Shown one piece after another: positions 1 through 8,688 of a stretch of 22,221 nucleotides of DNA (its first letter is position 1; each line of letters begins with the position of its first letter). Source of the DNA: a virus. The translations under genes and the position numbers were made by a program. Where the stretch lies: IMG/VR virus record IMGVR_UViG_3300021389_000168, positions 1 through 22,221 of that record; one strand, 5' to 3'. The notes below the pieces were generated by a model. It saw nothing but the letters and a program-made list of their open reading frames with translations. It was not told where the DNA came from and made no database searches.

Positions 1-2666
1 ATATCTATAGGTATAAATCCTATAGTATTTGAAGGTTGGCCTGTTGCTTGAAAAACTTGTTGGTGAAAATTATTAATAAAACTAGTCCAAGCAGCTTTAC
101 CTTGAGAAATATTACTGTCAATCATATTAACATACTTTTCAAAATAAGAACTACCATAAATTGAGGTTCCATTTTGGTAGTACACTCCTCCCCACTGCAT
201 TACTAACCAAAAGAGATAATTACCTTGTGCTTTTTCTTTTGCTTCTTCTCGTGTTTGATATGTATCTGCAGTCTTAGCAAATTGTGCCTTTTTAATATCA
301 CTAACCCAATTTAAATATTCAAACCACAACATACTATAAGGAGGGGTTTGGTTTACTACTGGAGATGATGTTACTTTTCTTCTTCCATTAGCTGTAAGCC
401 CAGCAGCTGTTGATGGGATAGCATTTGCATTTACTTGATCTTGTGTTGCTTTATTAATCGTAATAAGACTACTATCAACCGCTTGATTAGTCATTAATCT
501 TTCACCTGTATTTTGTGATGGTGATGTATTATCAAAAGCATTATATAAAACTTCAACTTCCTCAGTTGTTATAAATTTATAAGCTGTTGCGTTGGATAAT
601 GTATTAGTTGAAGCTAACGTAAAAGAAGGATCTATATATTCCTGTGAATATCTATCTTTTAAACCATTATTCCATTTTGAAAATGCGGTTGCATCATAAT
701 TTTTTATGTTACTATTACCAGCCGCAGCTCCAATACTAATCATAGAAGCTAAATCTGGTGTGATTTTAGTTTCAAACCCAAAATCGGTAACAAAACTCCC
801 CGCTGATGAATTAAATCCATATAAGTTAAAATCTACTGGGGTGTCTTTAGTTACTATTAAACCTTCAAATTTTTTAATATTTTCAATTCCTGGGATTGGG
901 TTTTGTTCTGTTATAGTAATATAAACATCATCCCTTAAGGTTACAGTTAAATTATTTTGTCCCCCTAATGCTACGTTTACCTCATCAAAAATCCCTTCTA
1001 AAAACTTAAATAAGTTTAAGTTACCTTTTTTATCTGAGCTTTTTTTAAGATGTGAGCCTATAAGTTCATAGTTTAAATATATATTTAAAAGACTACCATA
1101 CATAACTGTCCCTACATTTGCTATTTCTTCTTTATTAATAAATTTTTTTAATTGTTCTGTTAAATATAATGGTCTCTTTACAGTATTTTTTTGACTATTC
1201 AAACTAATTTCATCACTAAATATGTTATCATAATCTGTATCAGGGTTAATTAGACATACTTTAGGATCTAGTGAACATTGTAAAGGGTATGCAGCACAGA
1301 TTGATTCGTCTTCATTAACATCAACTTTTAATATACTATCTAAAGCTTCACCTCTCATTTTTAAACCTGGTACTATGATAGCCTCAACATATTCTAAAAA
1401 TTTCCCTACAGTCATATAATACTGATATTTTGTATTATTTGCGAATGAAAAATTATTATCACTATCTATATAAACCTGTGCTTTTCCATAACTATAAGCT
1501 AAATTATAATATTCTGTTGGGGTATCTTGTTCCCACATTTCTTTATTTAAAAGATCAGTATACAATTTTTGTCCAAATATTGAACTCCCCGCTTGAGAAA
1601 TTATTGATGAATTTGCTTCATCTACTAAATCCTCTAAATTAATATTAAAACTATTTTTTTTCTGTAGTGTTTCGGCGGTCCCAGTATACCATTTTTCCTG
1701 TGTGATATTATCATCACCATAAGCACCTCTAATTTCATCTTTAATAAGACGGGTTGTTAATTGTTGTGCTACAGTATTTACTTTTAATGATTCTATAACA
1801 TCTCCAACTGATATAAGTTTTAAAGTTATGTTGTAAGTTCCATTAGGGGCAAAATCCCATGAAAAATTAGATACTTTTCCAAAAAACCCATCATAGTTGC
1901 CATCATATCTACTTCTTTCTTCTTGGATTAATTTCATCATGCCAAGTTGAGTTAAAGATGAATCTTTAAACCATTCTTTTTCAATTAAAGTATTACCTAC
2001 TTTTTTGAAAGTGTTATCATTGGCTTTATATTTATCCCAACCCCACTCTAACATCATAGTAAAACCTAATCTTAAATAGAGTAATTCTATTAATTCAAAT
2101 TGGAATTTATTATATGCGATTATTTCAATTTCAGCACCTCTAAGTGAACCTCTATTTTTAGTATCAATTTTAGCTGATACTAAACCTGGTGCTGGTACCA
2201 TTCCAAACTCATTTCCACCTAACCCGTATGATGAATCATTCCATATAGATTTAAATGGGTTTATTCCTGATCTGAAATTATATTTATCTTCTTTTAGTTC
2301 AGATAAAGTATTAAATAAAATTGATTTTTTTGCTAATTGGACTCCAGTAAATTCTCCTGTATTGCTTAATCCTATATCTCTTAATCTTTGTTCTCCTTCT
2401 GATGTGTATACAGAGTCTGTACCTTCTGATGTTTGTAAGTTTGCATTTGATGCTATAGTTATATTTGCTGCATCATTTTTAGAATCTGCATCACCCCCGA
2501 TTTCTACACTAGATGCTAGTTTTAACCAAGCATTTCTATTGTTAATTATATTTAAATCTTGGTTAGATAAATTATTAGAATTAAGTCCTTTACCTAATAA
2601 TTTTTGTCTTATTTGGATTTGGTTTTTAACAAACCCTTCAAATTTTTCTCCTACTATATTTGACAT
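1..2666 (-). CDS. Large baseplate-type structural protein, 3' end outside window
   Basis: An open frame runs from the ATG at 2666-2664 to the left edge without a stop, giving at least 888 residues. The start lies 2 nt after the frame-restored stop of the gp53-like gene, so the two are probably co-translated. No signal peptide or clear membrane segment is visible. A conserved-looking stretch at about residues 160-212 reads PGLVSAKIDTKNRGSLRGAE and continues into YLRLGFTMMLEWGWDKY. From memory this type of sequence recurs in large baseplate-region proteins of uncultured T4-like phages. A cluster of four Cys lies near residues 480-500. Position after the tape measure, tube-initiator-like and gp53-like genes supports a baseplate wedge or hub role, but I cannot name a T4 counterpart. 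That it is a real gene is near certain; its function is inferred from context. Confidence 0.85.
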   Translation of the reverse strand, partial: MSNIVGEKFEGFVKNQIQIRQKLLGKGLNSNNLSNQDLNIINNRNAWLKLASSVEIGGDADSKNDAANITIASNANLQTSEGTDSVYTSEGEQRLRDIGLSNTGEFTGVQLAKKSILFNTLSELKEDKYNFRSGINPFKSIWNDSSYGLGGNEFGMVPAPGLVSAKIDTKNRGSLRGAEIEIIAYNKFQFELIELLYLRLGFTMMLEWGWDKYKANDNTFKKVGNTLIEKEWFKDSSLTQLGMMKLIQEERSRYDGNYDGFFGKVSNFSWDFAPNGTYNITLKLISVGDVIESLKVNTVAQQLTTRLIKDEIRGAYGDDNITQEKWYTGTAETLQKKNSFNINLEDLVDEANSSIISQAGSSIFGQKLYTDLLNKEMWEQDTPTEYYNLAYSYGKAQVYIDSDNNFSFANNTKYQYYMTVGKFLEYVEAIIVPGLKMRGEALDSILKVDVNEDESICAAYPLQCSLDPKVCLINPDTDYDNIFSDEISLNSQKNTVKRPLYLTEQLKKFINKEEIANVGTVMYGSLLNIYLNYELIGSHLKKSSDKKGNLNLFKFLEGIFDEVNVALGGQNNLTVTLRDDVYITITEQNPIPGIENIKKFEGLIVTKDTPVDFNLYGFNSSAGSFVTDFGFETKITPDLASMISIGAAAGNSNIKNYDATAFSKWNNGLKDRYSQEYIDPSFTLASTNTLSNATAYKFITTEEVEVLYNAFDNTSPSQNTGERLMTNQAVDSSLITINKATQDQVNANAIPSTAAGLTANGRRKVTSSPVVNQTPPYSMLWFEYLNWVSDIKKAQFAKTADTYQTREEAKEKAQGNYLFWLVMQWGGVYYQNGTSIYGSSYFEKYVNMIDSNISQGKAAWTSFINNFHQQVFQATGQPSNTIGFIPID

Positions 2667-2668
2667 AA

Positions 2669-2985
2669 CTAACCATTGTTTAAGTTCTCAAATGAGATTT
2701 GAATTGCTCCTATATTTTGTGGTATCCTAATTTGTACCCCTAAAGGTGGGTAATATGAATTTTGAGACAATGAACTATTAGCTATTGAAATAATCCACCA
2801 TAAAGAAGGATCACCATAATATTGTAAAGCTATTGGTCATATCTATCACCTTGTTCAGCATAAACATACACATCACTAAAATCAAGTGGAATTTCAGGGT
2901 ATTTTGTTCCTTGATAATATCTAGGACCTGGTGTTTGGTTAGGTTTTCTATTTCTTAATATGTTAGTATCTGAATATCTTCCCAT
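2669..2985 (-). pseudogene. 53: gp53-like LysM-type baseplate wedge protein, frameshifted as read
   Basis: The ATG at 2985-2983 overlaps the stop of the 679-aa gene (TAATG). Frame 0 encodes 51 residues ending AEQGDRYDQ and then meets TAG at 2832-2830. Continuing one frame over gives ALQYYGDPSLWWIISIANS and on to the TAG at 2671-2669. Adding one T near 2831-2834 (TTA instead of TA) restores a single 105-residue protein. The joined product has the LysM-like pattern seen in T4 gp53 relatives: a YVYAEQGDRYD strand, YYGDPSLWW, then a PPLGVQIRIP strand. T4 gp53 is a baseplate wedge component that links wedges. The downstream half has no start codon of its own. A sequencing or assembly error is the simplest explanation; a real mutation or recoding is less likely because no slippery heptamer is present. 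Confidence 0.85.
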
Positions 2986-5024
2986 TATTTTTGGATATAA
3001 TTTATGTTATCGCCTTGACCATCATAATTGTTACCTGTAGCTGCTGCTAAATTAATATAATGTTGCTTACCAAACTTAGTTAATTTACTACCCTTAAAGT
3101 TATTATGTTGTACTCTTGGCACAAAATCATGTATTGGTATAAATTCAAACCCAGATACATTAATAATCATAGGTAATTCTTTTACACTTGGATCTGTTTT
3201 AATTGCTGTATTAGGACTTGTAGGGTTAATAACTGAAATGTTGTTAGAATCTGGAATTGCTATTTCCCATGGTGATTCCGAAGGAACACTTAATGACAAA
3301 CCTTTCATTATACCAACTTGCTCTTGAAACCAACCACCTACAGTTAAAGATATTAAATTACCTTGCATATACCCCTGACTTGAATAATCCGGAGCGCATG
3401 CTGATGCTAAATAATTTAATTTCTGATGCATTGGTATTAGTTCTTGTTTTGATTGTGCTGCTACTGTCCAAGATAATGAGACTGTTCTGTCAAACCCACT
3501 ATATCTATAAAAGTTTTCACCTCTACCCATAAATTTTTGAGCATCCCAATCAGATGTAAATGTATCACTAAATCCATCAATTAATGCTCTAAAATGTACA
3601 TATGTTTTTTGTCCTGATCCATCATTTGCGAATACACCAATTCTAAATTTTACTAAATCATTTTTATCATTATTAGCTGTGACCCCTGATGATTTATATA
3701 ATGGAAAAGCATTAATTTTATCTACTGCTTTTTTATATGAACTGTTACTTTTAGCACTTTGTCCTGTTATGTCTTGATTTAGTCCTAATTTTCCAATAGT
3801 AAAACTTTGTAAATTACCTCTTCTACCAGGATCACCTAAATTTACTCTTGATTCAATTCTATTAAGACTTGTTCCTGTTGTAGCAACACCATTTACTATG
3901 CTTGAACTTATGGTTAAGTCTAAACCTTTAGGTATTTGTTGAGATCCATTAGGGGCAACTATTTGAAAATATGGAGTCGGTATTAAATTTGTTTTAGAAG
4001 TTGGTTCAAATGCTTCCGTTTGTGCTTGAGTAAGCACTTGTATTGGAATTTCATCTTTTATCCCACTTTTTAATTTATCAGTGTTTGTTTTTAATAAAGT
4101 TCCGGCTTCATAAACACTAGGGTCTCTTGCAGTAAAATCAATAATATCCTGAAGCGTCCTTTGAATTAATACAGTTCTGTTTGTAGTCGGTTCGAAAATA
4201 TTTAAATATCTAGCACTAAGAGTATTTATCAAAGATTTCCCCCCTGTAACAACACTTCTTTCAACAAGTTGGCCTGGATTAAACCTTGTATTTAATAGAG
4301 GTAACTTATCATTGTTAATACCTGTCCTTTGGTCTAACAGCATATTAATTGCTGTTTTACCTACTCCTAAAGTTGCATCTGGTCCTCCACTATAAGAGTA
4401 TAGTAAATTATCATTTGACTTATTATCTATCTTTTTTCTTAAAGATAATAATCTACTTTTAGGTTCTGATGGTACAGAAGATGCTATTGTATTTAAATAA
4501 GTAGGTAAACCTAAAGGTGTATTACCATCTTCTGATCCTTTAGTTGTGCCTTTAAATGGGTTTAGTCCTTGTTTATTTAAATGTACTCCTAAAGGAGTAA
4601 GTGCAGATTGTGCTAATGTACTTAATGGGGTGTAGATGCCTTGGTTAGGACCTACATCTTTAATAAAACCACCTACAACAGAATTAAGTGTTGGAGATTC
4701 ATCTGCTTTATATGTAGTATACCCTACATTGGAATTTACATTTGTAAGAGATAATACATTTTGTTTAATAGTAAATAGAACCCCTTGGGTTTGAGTAAAC
4801 TTTTTAAGTATAAGAGATGTATCTCTTACAACTTGTCTAGGTAATAGATATCCCCCACGTAATAGAAAATCTGGTCCTCCTGTTCGAGAAGCATTTTCTA
4901 CATCGCTTGGTGGAAATACTTGTGAAGGTCTTTGTGTCCATCCTCCTCCTGGTGTATCGCCTGGAACACTAGAATAGTTTTTACTTTCGTATGCGCTATT
5001 TCCTATTAAATCTCTTATTGGCAT
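2985..5024 (-). CDS. Baseplate protein, tail-tube-initiator-like (gp48/gp54-type, tentative)
   Basis: 679 residues. The ATG at 5024 is preceded by CCAGGATAAC, one of the few convincing Shine-Dalgarno sites in the window, which overlaps the end of the 75-aa gene. The N-terminal half has the stretch RGGYLLPRQVVRDTSLILKK followed by GVLFTIKQNVLSL and GIYTPLSTLAQ, which I recall from baseplate proteins of many T4-like phages. The C-terminal part (about 457-636) reads as a beta-rich tube-type domain with FRALIDGFSDTFTSDW, KFMGRGENFYRYSGFDRTVS, SWTVAAQSKQELIPMHQKLN and ESPWEI. This resembles the part of gp48 or gp54 that caps the baseplate and starts tube polymerisation. It is followed directly by the gp53-like gene. 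A structural baseplate role is fairly secure; the exact T4 equivalent is not. Confidence 0.75.
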   Translation of the reverse strand: MPIRDLIGNSAYESKNYSSVPGDTPGGGWTQRPSQVFPPSDVENASRTGGPDFLLRGGYLLPRQVVRDTSLILKKFTQTQGVLFTIKQNVLSLTNVNSNVGYTTYKADESPTLNSVVGGFIKDVGPNQGIYTPLSTLAQSALTPLGVHLNKQGLNPFKGTTKGSEDGNTPLGLPTYLNTIASSVPSEPKSRLLSLRKKIDNKSNDNLLYSYSGGPDATLGVGKTAINMLLDQRTGINNDKLPLLNTRFNPGQLVERSVVTGGKSLINTLSARYLNIFEPTTNRTVLIQRTLQDIIDFTARDPSVYEAGTLLKTNTDKLKSGIKDEIPIQVLTQAQTEAFEPTSKTNLIPTPYFQIVAPNGSQQIPKGLDLTISSSIVNGVATTGTSLNRIESRVNLGDPGRRGNLQSFTIGKLGLNQDITGQSAKSNSSYKKAVDKINAFPLYKSSGVTANNDKNDLVKFRIGVFANDGSGQKTYVHFRALIDGFSDTFTSDWDAQKFMGRGENFYRYSGFDRTVSLSWTVAAQSKQELIPMHQKLNYLASACAPDYSSQGYMQGNLISLTVGGWFQEQVGIMKGLSLSVPSESPWEIAIPDSNNISVINPTSPNTAIKTDPSVKELPMIINVSGFEFIPIHDFVPRVQHNNFKGSKLTKFGKQHYINLAAATGNNYDGQGDNINYIQK

Positions 5025-5025
5025 G

Positions 5026-5253
5026 TTATCCTGGCATATTATCTACATACTTCACCGGTGGTTGTTGTGGATCCATAGTAGATGGTTGAGGTAATGCTCC
5101 ATTTCTAGGTCTTACAGCATCTGCATTTGGGTCATTATTTACTGAATAATCCCTATGTAATGTAGATTGTTGAAAGTTAGGTATATTTGGTGTTTGACCA
5201 TCTAAACCACTTAATTGAGATCCGTTTTGTGTTAATTTGTTTAATAGACTCAT
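5026..5253 (-). CDS. Small Pro/Asn-rich tail-region protein of unknown function
   Basis: 75 residues starting at MSLLNKLTQNGSQLSGLDG. I chose the ATG at 5253 rather than the in-frame ATG at 5295. The earlier start would overlap the tape measure gene and would put the conserved AATATTTATA leader element inside the coding region. The later start places that element 15 nt upstream, as at other genes. The protein has no membrane segment, is rich in Pro, Asn and Gln and probably poorly ordered (GALPQPSTMDPQQPPVKY near the C-terminus). A pattern of GLDG, then STLHRDYSVN recalls short proteins found between the tape measure and baseplate genes of related phages. Its function is unknown; a minor tail or baseplate-assembly part is a guess from position. 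Confidence 0.7.
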   Translation of the reverse strand: MSLLNKLTQNGSQLSGLDGQTPNIPNFQQSTLHRDYSVNNDPNADAVRPRNGALPQPSTMDPQQPPVKYVDNMPG

Positions 5254-5268
5254 AATTGTTTGTTTTAT

Positions 5269-5278
5269 TATAAATATT
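5269..5278 (-). promoter_or_regulatory. Conserved leader element before the 75-aa gene
   Basis: Minus-strand AATATTTATA followed by ATAAAAC ends 15 nt before the ATG at 5253. It is one of eight near-identical intergenic copies. Gene-sense TATAATAA resembles a -10 or T4-late-type promoter core; function is inferred. Confidence 0.5.
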
Positions 5279-5281
5279 ACA

Positions 5282-7600
5282 TTATTGAATTTCATATAGT
5301 CCCACAGGGGATAATGAAGGTTTCTTTTTGTTTTGTGTAACTAAGGTACGTAATAATGCATTTGTTTCTTTATTATCACTACCCATTTGTACTTTTCCTG
5401 CTCCTGTTGATACAACATCATCACCTTTACCAAATAAATTTGTACCGGCTACAATTGTATCTTTATTATTCAATGCAATTGCTCCTTCAGGTCCTAACAA
5501 TGTTCTTTTTCCATATCCTCCAGTTCCATCACCTTCAGATAACATATCATCTCCTTGGATAGAGTTGAAGAACGCCATACCTCCTGCTATTGCAGCTAAA
5601 GATGCTGCTACACCAATACCTAAAGTAAGTGTACCATTTAAAAATAAAGCTGCTATACCGGCTGCGGTTAACACTGATACTACTGTTCCCATAACAGAGC
5701 CAAATGAGTTAGCCCAATTTATTAAGCTTGTTAAAGGTGTTAAAATAAATGTTACAATACTAAGTATTCCTGTAAATATACCTAATATTGGTTCTATTGC
5801 TGCAAATACATCAACTAATATATCTTTTAATTTATCTACTGTTGCATTAAATTCATCTGCAGCTGTTTGTTGTTCTAATTGGGTAGCTAATTCATCTTTA
5901 CCCAATGCTCTTAATTCCTTAGCTGTTTTTCCTTGAATATCTTGTTGGAATAAAATATCGGCTAATTGATCAGCTTGCATACCCATTGCTGCTGCTAGGG
6001 CTTCTTGTTGAATAACATTCATAGCAGAGAATTCTTCGAAATCTCCTGCTTGTTCTTTTAATTCTTTTCCTAAAGTAGCTAAATCACCATTTAAGGCAGC
6101 TTGTCTTGCTTTTTCTAAATTAATATCTTTGTTTAATAATAATTCAGCTTGTAATTCATTAGCAATTGATGTTTCAAAATCTAACATTGCTGCTCCCGCC
6201 CCTGCTACATCATCTAAAGACCCACCTAATAATTTAGCTTGAGTAACAGCTTCTATCATTGCTTCAGTACTTGCTCCTAATTGAGCTCTCATAACACCTG
6301 ATATTGCTGCTGTTTCTTCTAATAATTTTCTTAAATCAAACTGAACACCTTCTTGAACTTGCATTTCATGACTAACAAGTAAAGCACTTTTATATTGATC
6401 ATCTAAATCTCCACCAGTTGAGGCAGCTAACATAGCTAAACTACCTGCTGCTTCAGCTTGTAATCCTACTTGTTCTGTTAATTTAGTTGTAATCGCTAAT
6501 GTTTCAGCCGATAAACCTGATATGAACCCAAACTGCTCTGTTATAGCTTGGTATGTTGCTAATATTTTAGATGTAGTAACATTTATGTTTTGCGATTCCA
6601 TCGCTGCCTCAGAAAGTTCTGTTCTAAATAAAATAGCTTCTCTGTTAGTCATTAACAGAGTTTTTTGCATGTAGGTAGCTTGTTGATTTGCTTCCATTAA
6701 TGCATCTGTGAAAAATTTAAATATTAAAGCTACTTTAGCTAATTGACTTATTCCCTCTGTAAGGGCCTTAAACCCTTCAGTTAGGGGACTAAGAACATCT
6801 TCAGGCAATGCCCCTGTATTTAAATCATCCATACTAAGACCTTCGCTAGCTAATGACATTTCTTCATCTTCCCCTGCATCTATTAATTCTTGGGCTCTAG
6901 CTAATCTTTCATTATGTTCTATGTTAGCAGCAAGTTTTTCTTGAATTTGTTGTTTATTCATACCCTTAAACATCTGCTGGTTGATTTTAGCTGTGTTTTG
7001 TGCGGCTGTGGCTGCTGCTTCAAAGGGACCTGAAAGGCCTGATAACCCGGGGATAGACTTTACTATATCTGATAGGACTGTAAAACCTGCTACACCCTTA
7101 TTACTCATAATGGCATCTTGTTCTTTCCTAATATCTTTTATTTTTTCTAAAAATATAGTAGATTGTGTAATACCATCTTGGTTTGCTTTAAACTCTTCAG
7201 ATTGTTTATCTAGCCCATCTGACGCTATTTTAAGTCTCATTAAATCTTGTTTAATCCTTTTTTCAGTAGAATCAATATCTTTTTGACTTACTAAACTAAT
7301 GTCATTATATTTAGAAGCTAAATTACTAGCTAAAGTATTTAAACTTCTAAGTGAAGATTTTGTGTTACTTAAAGCAACATCTGTTTTAGTTATATCCTGT
7401 AAATTACCAGCAAATATCCCTGCTAGAGTAGATAAGTCATTTCCTAGGTCACTTACTTGAACTTTTAAACCCTTTAAAAATGTCTGTGCATCTTTCATAT
7501 CAGATGCCTCAAATATCTTAAAGTTCCTAGTTTTACCTAGCTCCCTTTGAAGTTGTTTGATTTCTTGATTTAATTTTTTAATTTCATCTGATGCTGCCAT
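5282..7600 (-). CDS. Tail tape measure protein
   Basis: 772 residues, beginning MAASDEIKKLNQEIKQL. The N-terminal 170 residues look like alpha-helical coiled coil rich in Lys, Glu, Asp and Leu. The middle is Ala-rich and helical. Hydrophobic stretches at about 593-627 and 635-678 look like the membrane-active segments typical of tape measures. The C-terminus has LLGPEGAIALNNKDTIVAGT, a pattern common near the end of phage tape measures. This class of protein sets tail length inside the tube and is ejected with the DNA; T4 uses gp29 (590 aa) for this, and direct sequence kinship is not obvious. The gene sits after two small genes placed like tail-assembly chaperones. The start follows a conserved leader element and has no Shine-Dalgarno. 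Confidence 0.88.
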   Translation of the reverse strand: MAASDEIKKLNQEIKQLQRELGKTRNFKIFEASDMKDAQTFLKGLKVQVSDLGNDLSTLAGIFAGNLQDITKTDVALSNTKSSLRSLNTLASNLASKYNDISLVSQKDIDSTEKRIKQDLMRLKIASDGLDKQSEEFKANQDGITQSTIFLEKIKDIRKEQDAIMSNKGVAGFTVLSDIVKSIPGLSGLSGPFEAAATAAQNTAKINQQMFKGMNKQQIQEKLAANIEHNERLARAQELIDAGEDEEMSLASEGLSMDDLNTGALPEDVLSPLTEGFKALTEGISQLAKVALIFKFFTDALMEANQQATYMQKTLLMTNREAILFRTELSEAAMESQNINVTTSKILATYQAITEQFGFISGLSAETLAITTKLTEQVGLQAEAAGSLAMLAASTGGDLDDQYKSALLVSHEMQVQEGVQFDLRKLLEETAAISGVMRAQLGASTEAMIEAVTQAKLLGGSLDDVAGAGAAMLDFETSIANELQAELLLNKDINLEKARQAALNGDLATLGKELKEQAGDFEEFSAMNVIQQEALAAAMGMQADQLADILFQQDIQGKTAKELRALGKDELATQLEQQTAADEFNATVDKLKDILVDVFAAIEPILGIFTGILSIVTFILTPLTSLINWANSFGSVMGTVVSVLTAAGIAALFLNGTLTLGIGVAASLAAIAGGMAFFNSIQGDDMLSEGDGTGGYGKRTLLGPEGAIALNNKDTIVAGTNLFGKGDDVVSTGAGKVQMGSDNKETNALLRTLVTQNKKKPSLSPVGLYEIQ

Positions 7601-7616
7601 TCAAAGTAATGTTTAT

Positions 7617-7626
7617 TATAAATATT
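7617..7626 (-). promoter_or_regulatory. Conserved leader element before the tape measure gene
   Basis: Minus-strand AATATTTATA followed by ATAAAC ends 16 nt before the ATG at 7600, in the 27-nt gap after the 87-aa gene. Promoter or translation-leader role is inferred from repetition and spacing. Confidence 0.5.
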
Positions 7627-7627
7627 A

Positions 7628-7891
7628 TTACTTATAACCTGTTTTACCCTTATATTGTTTACTTGATTCAGCAAATGCGGGCACATTAACTTTTCCGTCT
7701 TTATCTACCAATGTTGATTGTCCTTTACCCTTAGTAGCGGCATCATTTGATTTTTTTTCTTCAGCGTAAAAATCTTGGATTTCCTTAAATGTAAATTTTC
7801 TTAGCCATATTGGCATATTATATATTGTATAATAGTCGTAAGCTCCTTTACTATGAAATATGATTGAATGTAAACTTTTAAAGAGGTTCAT
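7628..7891 (-). CDS. Small tail-assembly protein, possible chaperone component
   Basis: 87 residues. The core, YNMPIWLRKFTFKEIQDFYA (about 24-43), is a well-conserved-looking amphipathic segment that I recall from small proteins beside gp26 and the tape measure in T4-like phages. The C-terminal half is charged and low in complexity (Lys, Gly, Ser). The start codon has a good Shine-Dalgarno (AGAGGTAAGAATG), unusual here, which supports independent translation. The frame is also open upstream through the seven-T run at 7925-7931 in the end of the gp26-like gene, so a slip there could make a fusion. Being immediately before the tape measure, it could act like the second chaperone (lambda gpT position). 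The function is inferred. Confidence 0.75.
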   Translation of the reverse strand: MNLFKSLHSIIFHSKGAYDYYTIYNMPIWLRKFTFKEIQDFYAEEKKSNDAATKGKGQSTLVDKDGKVNVPAFAESSKQYKGKTGYK

Positions 7892-7907
7892 TCTTACCTC
7901 TGGGGCA

Positions 7908-8639
7908 TTATCCAGCGTCAGGCCAAAAAAAGCTAATCCCTATTGGGATTTTTACCTCCTCTCCTCTGTCAGTGCTAATTGTTAAATCAACATCTGGCTG
8001 AGTATCTCTAACGTGATCTCTAAATGTTCTTGAATCTATAGCTAAAAATTGATTATCTACAAAACTTCTAACCTCTTTTTTATCTGATTCACCATTAATG
8101 GATACAATCATATATTTTAATCTTGTTGTTAAATCAAATGATCCTTCTTTATTTAACTTTTTTAACCCAGCAATTTCTTTTTGAATTTGTTTATCGTCTT
8201 TACCAGTTAGGATTTTATAAGTAATAACATCTCCTGTTCTTTCAATTTTATAAGTAAATTCATTTTTACCTGGTTCTATGTCTGATATATCAAATGGTTT
8301 GTTTTCTATTTCAGTTAAATCCGCAATATGCGTTTGACCATTAGATCTAAACTCATATTTTTTACCATATCCTAAAATACGTGTAGCAATTAATAATGCA
8401 TTTTTATCACCTACAATAATATCATCTATATTAATGTCTTTACTTACAATTACAGACTCTAATAATTTATCTAATACTGTACCTTTTTGAATATATGATT
8501 GGTTAGTTAAAATATCTTCTTCTTTAGCAGTCATATATTTTATTTCTACTTTACCACTAGATAGGGGGTTGTCTTTTGGATATACTAAGCCCTTTGAAGG
8601 TAAATCAATTTCTTCAGTTGGGAATTTAAATTCACTCAT
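7908..8639 (-). CDS. 26: gp26-like T4 baseplate/hub assembly protein
   Basis: 243 residues; T4 gp26 has about 208. The N-terminus FPTEEIDLPSKGLVYPKDNP is the hallmark 'LPSKG..YP' start of the T4 base-plate protein family (Pfam T4_baseplate). It is followed by YMTAKEEDILTNQSYI, the motif where many homologues have 'T..EEDIL', and GDKNALLIATRILGYG. The end reads GISFFWPDAG. T4 gp26 takes part in building the baseplate hub. In this phage the gene sits between tail tube and tape measure, the position of tail-assembly chaperones in other tailed phages, so a chaperone-like role is possible. The last codons contain seven consecutive T. A terminator lies upstream, and the leader shares an 11-mer with the scaffold gene, so it probably has its own promoter. 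Confidence 0.8.
   Translation of the reverse strand: MSEFKFPTEEIDLPSKGLVYPKDNPLSSGKVEIKYMTAKEEDILTNQSYIQKGTVLDKLLESVIVSKDINIDDIIVGDKNALLIATRILGYGKKYEFRSNGQTHIADLTEIENKPFDISDIEPGKNEFTYKIERTGDVITYKILTGKDDKQIQKEIAGLKKLNKEGSFDLTTRLKYMIVSINGESDKKEVRSFVDNQFLAIDSRTFRDHVRDTQPDVDLTISTDRGEEVKIPIGISFFWPDAG
7925..7931 (-). other. Homopolymer T7 run, possible recoding site
   Basis: On the minus strand the codons AGC TTT TTT TGG lie seven codons before the stop of the gp26-like gene. A +1 or -2 slip enters the open frame that leads into the 87-aa gene; a -1 slip meets TGA after two codons. Frameshifting is a hypothesis only. Confidence 0.3.
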
Positions 8640-8648
8640 ATAATCTTT

Positions 8649-8659
8649 ATTTAGTTTGT
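8649..8659 (-). promoter_or_regulatory. Shared leader 11-mer before the gp26-like gene
   Basis: Minus-strand ACAAACTAAAT lies 9 nt before the ATG at 8639. The same 11-mer lies exactly 9 nt before the scaffold start at 17649. Its CTAAATA core resembles late-promoter cores described for T4-like cyanophages; the role is inferred. Confidence 0.4.
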
Positions 8660-8688
8660 AACGTGTTTCTAGTTATACATATCAATAT

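Noticed and set aside
2362-2730. Plus-strand open frame of 122 codons across the end of the gp53-like gene
   Set aside because: It is antisense to two better-supported genes and shows no motif or start signal.
5254-5295. Longer start (ATG at 5295) for the 75-aa protein
   Set aside because: It would overlap the tape measure gene and cover the conserved leader element that sits at normal distance from the ATG at 5253.
5328-5936. Plus-strand open frame of about 200 codons
   Set aside because: It lies wholly opposite the tape measure gene, is Pro/Ser/Val-rich as expected from the reverse of Gly/Ala-rich codons, and has no leader.
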